From contig NC_063050.1 of assembly GCF_018812025.1 (NCBI RefSeq), positions 13,495,037-13,559,036 of the forward strand: a DNA stretch of 64,000 bases, given 5' to 3'. Source of the stretch: Megalobrama amblycephala. Its lineage: Eukaryota; Chordata; Actinopteri; Cypriniformes; Xenocyprididae. This document shows, one piece after another, positions 46,395 to 64,000 of this stretch. Each line of letters opens with the position of its first letter. Position 1 is the first letter of the stretch. Position numbers and translations under genes: made by a program. The notes beneath the pieces were generated by a model. The model was given only the letters and a program-made list of their open reading frames with translations. It had not been told where the DNA came from and made no database searches.

Positions 46395-46690
46395 GTGACA
46401 TGTAGCCAAGTGTGGTGTCCCATACTCTGAATTTGTGCTCTGCATTTCACCCATCCAAGTGCACACACACAGCAGAGAGTATTGAACACACACACAAACA
46501 CAGCAGTGAAAACACACCTGGAGCAGTGGGCAGCCATTTTTGCTGTGTCGCCCGGGGAGCGATTGGGGGTTCGGTGCCTTGCCCAAGGGCACCTCAGTTG
46601 TGAGGTGTTAAGAGCGGAAGAGAGCGCTGTTCATTCACTCCCCCCACCTACATTTCCTTCTGGAACTGAGACTCGAACCCACAACCTTCT
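46395..46690 (-). mobile_element. tRNA-derived SINE, minus strand
   Basis: Read on the minus strand, 46668-46680 gives box B GGGTTCGAGTCTC, followed by a body with TGAACAGCGCTCTC, GAGGTGCCCTTGGGCAAGGC and GGGTGAAATGCAGAGCACAA, matching a SINE I remember from many teleosts. The box A head is missing here. A matching head fragment (CCTAATGGTTTGAGAGTCGG on the minus strand) is present at 48021-48066, beyond a MITE. A 76-aa plus-strand open frame across it is not a gene. Confidence 0.7.
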
Positions 46691-46789
46691 GAGCAGATTC
46701 AGTCACTCTTAACACACCTCACACCACAGGAAAATCTGATAAGATAATCTGCAGAACCATCAAGATAATCACCTATTTGCCACTTGTTT

Positions 46790-47036
46790 GCCACCTGATG
46801 TCACCTGTTGGAGTTTGGGTTCCTTGCCGCTGTCGCCTTTGGCTTGCTTAGTTGGGGACACTTGACATTTGATATTTAACAGTGCTTTGATCTGCCTGCA
46901 TTGACACTATTCTTTAAGAGCTGCTGTGCAGCAAAAATAATGTACCAGTTATCATTGTAAAGCTGCTTTGACACAATCTACATTGTAAAAAGCGCTATAT
47001 AAATAAAAGTGACTTGACTTGACTGGACTGTCAGAA
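46790..47036 (+). mobile_element. LINE/SINE 3' tail fragment
   Basis: Contains GCTTGCTTAGTTGGGGACAC, AAAGCTGCTTTGACACAATC and GCGCTATATAAATAAAAGTG, followed by the tandem TGACT tail TGACTTGACTTGACTGG. This is the 3' end of a common teleost retroposon, with short tail repeats typical of L2-like 3' ends. The 5' portion is absent. Confidence 0.65.
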
Positions 47037-47091
47037 GGGGAGAAATCGGCCCAAAATCAGCACGATTATCTTGTGGTGTGTACCCAGCAAT

Positions 47092-48020
47092 AAGGCCTGT
47101 ACACACCGGGACGAATATCGCACACGCTTATCGTGTTTTTTGAGATGTTTTTTGTGTTAATACCTAAGCGATATTCACTGGCGATGCGCAGAGTGAACGT
47201 GCAAATTCACTCCCTGACAGTATATGGTGCTTGTGCTAAATGTTAGTGCAAATAAACATATTTATGATATTAATAAAGAGTTAAAGAAGACACATTCATT
47301 TACACGGCATACTGATACATGCCCTAGGAAGCTAGGGAGCTCTTTGAGATGCAGGGATAGTGTAGCGAGCAGGGCGGGCGAGAGCCATGAGGGAACGGCG
47401 CGAGGCCGGTGATGCGAGAGATAATGAGCTCCACCTTCGAGGCGCACCGGCCTTGAGTCTCTCACGGAGGAGCTCCGGAAGCATAAAAGGAGGAGCGACG
47501 ACAGTGAAGGACAATAGAGGACCAGGCCTGGACTTTATTTGATGTTTTATTATGTTTGTGTGGGCAGCAGGCGTCCGTGAGGGTCTGCCGGCATTACTTT
47601 CGTTTTGTGTTTGTTTATTTTATATATTAAAGTTTTGTTGAACGTTCGCCGGTTCCCGCCTCCTTCTTCTCATATCTACAAACTACGTTACAGATAGTTC
47701 ATAGGGGTCTTCGTCATCTACTTACTTCCTCTTCGTCGTTTTGGTATCAATGTGTGAGGCAAGACCGTTTTGTGCTGGAGCACCACCAAGTCGTGTTTTA
47801 CTGTAACTTCAGCAGCTCCATGCACATGAACAAAAGCACCAATCTCATTGGTCTGCCAGTTTTTAACGCAGCACGTCAAACCAAAAAAACTAACCTGAGG
47901 CGTTTTTTTTGTTGTTGTTTTTTTTTTTTTTTAAATGACGGCGTACGGCTGCCGTTTTTTTTTACTCACATTGGTGCTCTTTGTTTAGTCACGATTTTCG
48001 TCCCGGTGTGTACAGGCCTT
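47092..48020. mobile_element. MITE with perfect 24-bp terminal inverted repeats
   Basis: The left end starts AAGGCCTGTACACACCGGGA followed by CGAA; the right end is the exact reverse complement (TTCG then TCCCGGTGTGTACAGGCCTT). It carries a solo LTR at 47361-47692. Without the LTR its own length is about 590 bp. AT-rich interior, no transposase frame. Target duplication not clear. Confidence 0.88.
47361..47692 (+). mobile_element. Solo LTR with 5-bp target duplication
   Basis: Begins TGTAGCGAGCAGGG and ends AACTACGTTACA, flanked by GATAG on both sides (47356-47360 and 47693-47697). It holds a TATA-like GCATAAAAGG near 47483 and an ATTAAAGTTTTG stretch near 47627, plausible promoter and polyadenylation parts. 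TG...CA ends, about 330 bp and a 5-bp duplication fit an LTR retrotransposon, probably Gypsy-like. No internal gag or pol sequence remains, so it is the product of LTR-LTR recombination. Confidence 0.82.
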
Positions 48021-48066
48021 TAGGATTACAAGTCCGACTCTCAAACCATTAGGTCACAACTGCCCC
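48021..48066 (-). mobile_element. SINE head fragment (tRNA box A region)
   Basis: The minus strand reads GGGGCAGTTGTGACCTAATG then GTTTGAGAGTCGGACTTG, a tRNA-like 5' head as in the SINE at 46395-46690, cut off where the MITE begins. The two pieces may be one SINE broken by insertions, or two independent fragments. Confidence 0.55.
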
Positions 48067-49015
48067 CATTATTATTATTATTATAAACTTGTTTTTTATT
48101 TTTATTAATTTACACAGACCCCCCTTGCACTCCCCTGCGGCCCCTGGGGGTCCCTGCACCCCTGCTCTGGAGGAGACACACAGGAGATTACTGAGCTCTT
48201 TTTCTATGAGAATCATCTAAGAAGCAAGAAACTTCTGCAAACGTCTCCATTCGATCTCATTGCAATATAACTGAGATATTAGAGCTCAAACTGATGTACT
48301 TTATAAGTCAGTCATGTCATATTTGTGTGTGTGATTTAACATGGATCTCTCGGACATGAGGTCAGCTCTCTGAACTCGCTGAACTCTCTGTCCTTGACTA
48401 CGTGTTGCCAGAAACAACTAAAGAAATCAGAGAGGGAGACAGGCTGAAGAGATTGTGAGAGTGACTGTTGTCACGTCTTGTGTGACAACGAGTCAAACCC
48501 CCCGGGAGAACTTCACACATGCTCATTATACATCTCTTGGCTTAAGGGTAAAGTAAATGTGAATGGAAATGGCTGCACAGGAAAGCTCTGTGGCTGCAGT
48601 CACGTCCACAAACGTCCTGAATGAGATTTGGGAGGAATGGAAAACTGTGTGTGTCCGTGAGCATGTGACTTGGAGGACGGCTACAGATTGACCCGCAGTT
48701 TTCTGAGGATAAAAATTACTTAGAAAGACATAAAAACAAAAGGCTGAGATTTAGCAAACGCTCTTAACAAAACATAGGGGTCACAATGTCATAAATAAAT
48801 CACATTCCAGACGCAGATAAGGCCGAATGACTTTACCATGTGATTTACACACCAGATTAGAATAAAGCACCTGTCAAACGCACCATAAACACATAATCCT
48901 TGTGATGCTTATTAACCACGAAACAGCCCAACCTCAATCATATGGCTGCTATAATTCAAAAATAGTGTGAACAAGGTTTTTTTAATGCATGAATGACAAA
49001 TACACAAATCAGTTT
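48067..49015. other. Spacer between repeats and the mb 3' end
   Basis: No coding exon, RNA gene or clear mobile-element ends. Contains CCTGCGGCCCCTGGGGGTCC near 48136. Otherwise unremarkable. Confidence 0.4.
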
Positions 49016-49035
49016 TTCAGCAGGTAAAAGCAATG

Positions 49036-49041
49036 TTTATT
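49036..49041 (-). terminator. mb: mb polyadenylation signal
   Basis: AATAAA on the minus strand (TTTATT on the plus), 450 nt after the mb stop codon. A long T/A-rich stretch follows downstream in mb orientation. Confidence 0.6.
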
Positions 49042-49491
49042 GATAAGTGTTGCATTACAAAAGCATAATCTTGAATATGGTTTATAATGCAGGTTATAAT
49101 GAAGACAAAGCAGGTGCAGAGAAACAAAATAAGAGAAGCATCAATTTCATTTCCATTGATCATTTCCCAAATTAAAGATATTTTAATGTGCAATCACTTG
49201 CAATTCACATGAAGTTTAGACGCTCCTCCTGAGACCCTAACACATCCAAAATCACTGTTATGATGGCATCATCAGATCAGGTGACGCTCTAAACTCGACG
49301 TGATTGGCTCTGTTCATTCCAAAGCACATTTGCATACAATAACAAACACGGTTGCATGTGTATTCTGGTTTTAAATATGATTTGTTCTCTGTGGATAGTT
49401 TTTAATCTGATTAGCTGCACAGTAACTACTATTCACTATCAGCAACAACAAGCCAAGCGCTTCTTCTAGACCCCAGTTTTCTTGGGATCCT

Positions 49492-51730
<2,239 letters not shown>

Positions 51731-53092
51731 TTAAAATAACAATCCGAAGTCCTTAAGTCAACATTTCAGGCGTTAGGAATTGAGAACATATTTAACAAGT
51801 GCACATATTTAAAGTGGCAGTCAGATGAGCATCATTACTTTCATCTTAAGGCATATTGTTTAATGACTTTTGTTTGCACGTACTAAACATGAGACACTTA
51901 CAGGGAGCTTTTTAGATGATACTGTAAGTGACCTCAGAAGAACTCGTGTCTGCTGGACATTCGCCTCTTCAAACAGGTTCATTTACACTCATGCAGCTTG
52001 TCTGCATTTTGCTTGGCTAATTGTTTGCATTGATGAATGTAGTGTCATTGTTAATGTACAGCTGAACGCCTGCAGTGATGTTCACTAAACTGCTCTCAAG
52101 TGTTTTTCCAGGGTCAGGCTCCGGTGATCCGGAGCACTCCGGTGACCTTGAGGACTCACAGTTAAATGAAACACTCCGTAGATCCCGTCATCAATTTATA
52201 GGCTAATAAATCAGCTTTTTTACTACTTTATTTCTCAAGCAAACTCTGCACTTTTAAATTCAATTTGGACTTTTTTTGTGCATGTTTTTCCTTCCATCAC
52301 TGAAGTTTTCCCTTTGGGAAATACATTTTTTACTTAACTTTTACTTTCGAGTTTAATTGGTTTTGTTTTGTTTTTTTTTTACTAGTTTTTACTTTCCCAA
52401 CAAATTCTGTCACAAACTATTAAGTTGTTTTATCTTTTTCATTTTAAGTTTTACTATTTTACCCTGTCTCAATTCATTCTGCTTAAAAACTACAATTTAA
52501 CTTTTAAGTTTAACTTAAATTTACCCTTCTCAAACTAATTATTTTAAAATTCAATTAGGACTTTCATGTGCGTTTATCCTTTCATCCTTTTTGTAAAATA
52601 GAAAATTCTGCAGTGAAATTTTACTTAATTTTTACTTTTTTTTTTACTAGTTTTCACTTTCTCAGCATATAATAAACTATAATTTTACTTTGAACTTTAA
52701 TTAAGTTTAATTTTAACCAATGAATTGTGCTTAAAAACTACAATTTAAATTTAAAATCTTTTTAATTTAGCTATACTTTTTAATTCAATTTCAGGGGGTT
52801 TTCCCTTTGTAAAAAAATTCTGCAGTGAAATATAATTTTTGTTTACATTATTTTTGTAAATTAATTCTCTAGTTTTAACTTTCTCAACAAATTCTGTAAC
52901 ACTAAATTTTTACGTTTTATTTGACTATTTTACCTCGCCCCAATGAATTCTTCTTAAAACCTACAAGAATTAAGCTTTTAATTTTAACTTTTTAAATTAT
53001 AAAGCATTTTATGTATTAGAATAATGACACATGCAGTCATTTGCATCTTAACCTTTGCACAAAGCATTAGAAAGTCCAGTCAAGCTCCTTAC

Positions 53093-53165
53093 CGATATCA
53101 GCGTCCTCTCTGAAGAGTGTGTGACTGGTTGTGGGTTTGGAAATCTCCCCAAATAAACTCAGATT
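53093..53165 (-). other. mb: Probable noncoding first exon of mb
   Basis: On the minus strand the stretch ending AGGACGCTGATATCG is followed by GTAAGG, a strong splice donor (GT at 53092-53091). The coding exon has its acceptor TTGTGCAG ending at 51701, three bases before the ATG, so a leader exon is required or at least allowed. The start near 53165 is inferred from the TATA box about 30 bp upstream. Confidence 0.6.
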
Positions 53166-53188
53166 ATCAGTTTTGCTCCACATTCAAC

Positions 53189-53195
53189 TTTTATA
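53189..53195 (-). promoter_or_regulatory. mb: mb TATA box
   Basis: The minus strand reads AGTATAAAAGTTG, a good TATA box for a tissue-specific gene, about 100 bp upstream of the candidate leader-exon donor. The upstream flank (53196-53280) is GC/T-rich with GGGTGTGG-like elements on the minus strand; CA repeats follow at 53287-53354. Confidence 0.65.
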
Positions 53196-53286
53196 CTGCG
53201 TCTTTGTGACATCACCTGTCAATCACACTGTCCCTCTCCTTGTCTTGAAATGTTAACCACACCCCTTTATTTCCCCCACCAGAAAA

Positions 53287-53354
53287 TACACACACACAAA
53301 CTCACACAGAGACGCACACACTCACTCATACAAACACACACACACACACACACA
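53287..53354. repeat. Interrupted (CA)n microsatellite
   Basis: CA-rich tract upstream of the mb promoter, with ACACTCACTCATACAAACAC interruptions. Confidence 0.75.
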
Positions 53355-53359
53355 GGCTC

Positions 53360-54250
53360 AGAAGCCATTTGAGATGCTTCGATTCCATCGCTGTATTTCT
53401 CCACAAGCCCCAAACACCAGAACACACATATACTTACCTGTACAGCACACTACAGTCACTTTAAAAAGTCACTTTAGGTTCATTTTCCATTAGTACTTAG
53501 ACAGCATCATCATCATCATCATCACTCATGAGCTCATGAGATGTCTATGAGTTTGATTGCTTTATAGGTGTGTTTAGCTCAGGAAAAACAAGACAATGAC
53601 CGACACGTGTGCAAACAAACACAGGAAAACAGCACTTAACCTCAAGCTTTTTATACATAAAATCCAAACAATTATGGATCACAGCCCCATCGTTCTACTG
53701 TCATTTTCCATATCTGTCCCAGCACTCAATGCAGTCACCAGACAGGTGTATTAATAGCATTTGTTGGGTCATTGCATGTGTGTGTGTGTGTTTTTGGATA
53801 AGGGAAAAGCCTTTCCCCTCCATTCAGACCGGTTCAAAGACGGGTCAAGATCAGCAGATACTGCCAAACTACCAAATCCTGGTAGAAATGACGAGTGAAA
53901 GATATTGGGATTACCTCTGAACTTCAGACCCTTCCATGAGATAAAGATTGTTAAATTGTTGTGGTGAAATCACCAAAAGCAAAACAGAGAAAGAATACGT
54001 GCTCCACTAGCCTAAAAGAAAATATTTGGCAACTCACAGAGACCTTTTAATAGTCTGAGTCGGAGAGTTTAGGGAGATTTAATGATGACCTGAGTGTTTC
54101 ACTGGCACACAGACAGACTGACCCACTCAATGACAGCAGACTGTATTGTAGCGCCATCTGGAGGGGAAAACGGTTGATGTGCTTCACAGGACGTCCTGCG
54201 GAGCCTCAGTTTGTAAATGATGCATCTACTACAAGAATAGCTTTTGGTCG
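53360..54250. other. Intergenic spacer upstream of mb
   Basis: No exon recognised on either strand. Contains an ATC trinucleotide run at 53507-53524 and GT run near 53779. The 103-aa open frame at 53609-53920 has no recognisable features. Confidence 0.4.
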
Positions 54251-54252
54251 AT

Positions 54253-56050
54253 TTAAAGGATTCACTTTCAAATTAAAATTTCCTGATAATTTACTCACCC
54301 CCATGTCATCCAAGATGTCCATATCTTTCTTTCTTCAGTCGAAAAGAAATTAAGGTTTTTGATGAAAACATTCCAGGATTTTTCTCCATATAGTGGACTT
54401 CACTGGCCTCCAGACGGTTGAAGGTCAAAATTACAGTTTCAGTGCAGCTTCAAAGCGTTCTACATGATCCCAGATGAGAAATAAGGGTCTTATCTAGAGA
54501 AACCATAACTCATTTTCTAAACAAAATAAAAATTGATATACTTTTTAACCATAAATGCTCATCTTGAACTATCTCTCTTCTTCTTCCCTATATGAATTCC
54601 AGCAATGTAGACTCTGCTAAGTGTATTACTGCCCTCCACAGGCCAAAGTTTTGAACTAAATTGTCATATACAATATGCTACGTATAGAGGGTATGCACGT
54701 GACGTCACCGTCGACCGTTATAGTGCGGCCACGCCCACTGAGTGGCAAAAGACTGAGTGGCACTATGGTTTCCAGCGTGAATGCCGCGAAAAACACACAA
54801 AACACATCCAAAACAGGAAAGAGCTTTGCGATGGACTGTACAAATAGCTTTGACACAAAACCTGAGGTATATATTTAAAGACTGCCCGAAAGCTACAGAA
54901 AAAAGAAGCAAATGGATCACTGCAATTCACAGAAACAACTGAACTCCGGCAGAGAAACATGTTTTGCAGTTATCATTTTGTGTCAAATTGTTGGATTTTG
55001 AGGTAAAATCATACCGTATATATTGTATTGTTATATATTGTGTTGACAACTCATCAATTAAATATTTATCATCTTATATTCTGGATAATTGGGTGTTTTT
55101 AAATAAACACTGATATAAGTTATTACGCGGATTTAAACCTACCTATATTGTAGTTGTATAAAATATTCACAGGCAGATTTGCTTTATGTATTTCCCCGGT
55201 GTCGAAATCAGGCACATATAAATGTCAGGAAACACGACTCCTGGCTGCATGTCAATATCCATGGATTAGGTTTATTTGACAAAGTTGTAAGAAATACTTT
55301 CGAGCCCAACCTTTAGTGTAATTTGTTTGTTGTACTCGCATTTTCGCAGTTTCCTCTATTAAATCCAGTCATGCAGCAGGTTCTTTTGCCACTCAGTCCA
55401 GCTGAGGGAGCGCGTTCCAGCGGGAAATTGACGTTCCCCTCCAATGCATTTCTTATAGTAATATGACCCGTTGCTCTCTGTCTCACTGCCTGTATCCACT
55501 TTTATGTCCTTAAACATTCGTTTTTGGGGGTCGACAGCTTATAAAAACTTATTTCTGGGTTTTTTAAGTTTGTTAGCTGTACACCTTGTCACACAGCAGC
55601 TTTTAGACATTGTTCTGTTTTTTGTAATAAGTCAGAAAAGACAAGGAGGCAGCCTCACGCAATACAAACTCAATGGAGACGGTTGGATTGTTTTAGAGAG
55701 CTAGTTCAAGATGAGCATTTATGGTTAAAAAGTATAAAAATTATATGTATATAATTTTATTTTTATTTTTTTTCAAAAATGACCGGTCGTTTCTCTAGAA
55801 TCTAGATAAGACCCTTATTTCTCGTCTGGTATCGTTTAAAGCCCTTTGAAGCTGCACTGAAACTGTAATTTTGACCTTCAACAGTTTAGGCTCCATTGAA
55901 GTCCACTATAAGGAGAAAAATCCTGGAATGTTTTCATCAAAAACCTTAATTTTTTTTCGACTGAAGAAAGAAAGACATGAACATCTTGGATGACATGGGG
56001 GTGAGTAAATTATCAGCAAATTTTAATTTGCAAGTGAACTAATCCTTTAA
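54253..56050. mobile_element. Foldback MITE, family B, split by an insertion
   Basis: The left half begins TTTAAAGGATTCACTTTCAAA and includes TTTCTTTCTTCAGTCGAAAAG. The right half ends AAGTGAACTAATCCTTTAA and includes CGACTGAAGAAAGAAAGACA. Compared with the intact copy at 5587-6390 the centre is interrupted between about 54680 and 55695 by roughly 1 kb of foreign sequence. Confidence 0.82.
54680..55695 (+). mobile_element. Insertion carrying a decayed THAP-domain exon
   Basis: About 1 kb inserted in the family B MITE. From the ATG at about 54763 it reads MVSSVNAAKNTQNTSKTGKS, then after frame changes FKDCPKATEKRSKWITAIHR (about 54878-54937), a stop, TPAEKHVL, and in another frame SYHFVSN (about 54971-54993), followed by GAGGTAAAAT, a possible splice donor. 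The pattern MVSSC..C..K, FP, W, RNNW.P, CS.HF is a THAP zinc-binding domain; several Cys are lost here. THAP domains occur in P-element-like transposases and host factors. Paired GTGGCAAAAGACTGAGTGGC (about 54741) and TTTTGCCACTCAGTCC (about 55384-55399) look like internal inverted arms. Confidence 0.6.
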
Positions 56051-56595
56051 AGTTTAAAAATGTGGCCGGAAATTGTTGCGTAAGAAACGCAGTCTCGTTT
56101 TATGTACGTGAATACCGGTCAGATCAACCCCAAAAAAAGCCTTTGAAACCAAAACAAAAAATGTTTAAATAAACTTTTTCGTTTTCTGGCATAATAAAAG
56201 TCGTTTGCAAATACATTCATCCATAATAAGCAATATATAATAAACAAATTTCGCAAAAATTATTTCCAGAAATATAACATATGAATAATAAATTATGATA
56301 CTTTCAAAATCTATAAAAATGTATATAATTAGTCATTTATTTGTCAGGACTTTTATTTTGGCGGGTTGCGCAGCGAAAGTGACCGAACATCGCCTCTCTT
56401 GTTATTCAAGCTTCACTGTCGAGTGGCCATTTTTATGTGTGTCCGGATCCCGGTTCTGCTCGTTTCTCTCCTAAAAACCGCTTTTAACACCGAACAATAA
56501 CGGGTATCACCGGCAAACGAGTCTCGAACATTAATTACACTCACCGCGAGGAAGAAAACGACAGATAAAGCGGAAGTTTTCGTCTGCTGTCCATC
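56051..56595 (+). promoter_or_regulatory. rab1 promoter / 5' UTR region
   Basis: The last 220 bp before the start codon are GC-richer (GGCGGGTTGCGCAGCGAAAG, GTCCGGATCCCGG, ACCGGCAAACGAG), and no TATA box is present at an appropriate distance. The upstream part is AT-rich. Start site not determinable. Confidence 0.45.
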
Positions 56596-63646
<7,051 letters not shown>

Positions 63647-64000
63647 GACCCGCTGCCTTCAAACACCCAACAACTCCATCAAGACGACAGTAACGTTACC
63701 TACCATACGCCACAGCTGAGTGAAAGAGAGAGAGAGAGAGAGAGTGTGAATGTGTGTGTGTGAGAGAGAATATTAATGAAACCAGAGTAAGAAAGGATCA
63801 GATTAAACATTGCCTGATAATGAATCATGCATGCACGTCGCTGCATGACCAGACAAACACGTTTCCTAAATTCAGCGAGCGGCCCACAATCTGCTGGGCT
63901 AAACATCTCAAATTCTGTGCGCTCATTTAGACAAGCATCCAAAAGCACTTTTGGACGAAGAAGTCCCGTTTCCGAGGTTTTTAGAGGACCGCAACTAGAT
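63647..64000 (+). other. rab1 3' UTR (incomplete)
   Basis: Follows the TGA stop and continues past the window end. It has a GA run at about 63724-63742 with GT repeats after it, and no AATAAA within the window. Confidence 0.6.

Overview
The window is vertebrate nuclear DNA, almost certainly from a cyprinid fish. It carries five intron-containing protein genes with canonical GT/AG splice sites. The proteins read as fish orthologues: myoglobin is exactly 147 aa, and the Luc7-like, CENP-M, MTR-1-P isomerase and Rab1 proteins all splice into full-length frames. The space between exons is filled with repeats typical of carp-like fishes: a DANA-type tRNA SINE, foldback MITEs with GGTTAGTTCACCC-type ends, many hAT-like elements, and CA/TA microsatellites. 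I see no bacterial, CRISPR or operon-like content.

Layout. 61-2507: a composite block of inverted-repeat elements. 3350-12428 (+): mri1, six coding exons, methionine salvage; intron 1 holds a foldback element carrying two further foldback elements, and intron 5 holds a hAT MITE with a perfect 8-bp target duplication. 13440-21830: a transposon graveyard, made of a minus-strand reverse-transcriptase pseudogene split by a MITE, a DANA-like SINE, a MITE with perfect 19-bp ends, a 1.7-kb repeat with a 7-bp target duplication, and a Tc1 remnant. 23579-30887 (+): a luc7l-family gene, ten coding exons, U1 snRNP-associated; intron 4 contains about 2 kb of 40-42 bp tandem repeats. 32372-40511 (+): cenpm, six coding exons, inner kinetochore; intron 4 contains three hAT-like elements nested inside one another. 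40800-49000: a gene-poor stretch with a minisatellite-like block, SINE and LINE-tail pieces, and a solo LTR inside a MITE. 49492-51697 (-): mb, three coding exons plus a probable noncoding first exon and a TATA box near 53190. 56596-63646 (+): a rab1a-type gene, six coding exons, ER-to-Golgi transport GTPase; introns 3 and 5 are full of repeats. The 3' UTR of rab1 runs off the window.

The genes do not form a pathway; they are unrelated housekeeping or tissue genes that are simply neighbours. mri1, luc7l, cenpm and rab1 are on the plus strand. mb is on the minus strand and diverges from rab1, with about 3.4 kb between the mb TATA box and the rab1 start codon.

I did not find a convincing new biological system. 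The most unusual structures are a nearly perfect inverted repeat of about 180 bp flanking the luc7l promoter and first exon, the higher-order minisatellite in luc7l intron 4, the triple hAT nest in cenpm, the RT pseudogene with an altered catalytic motif, and a decayed THAP-domain exon carried inside a foldback element. Exon boundaries were set by hand from splice consensus and reading frame; repeat family names come from memory of the sequences, not from a database search.
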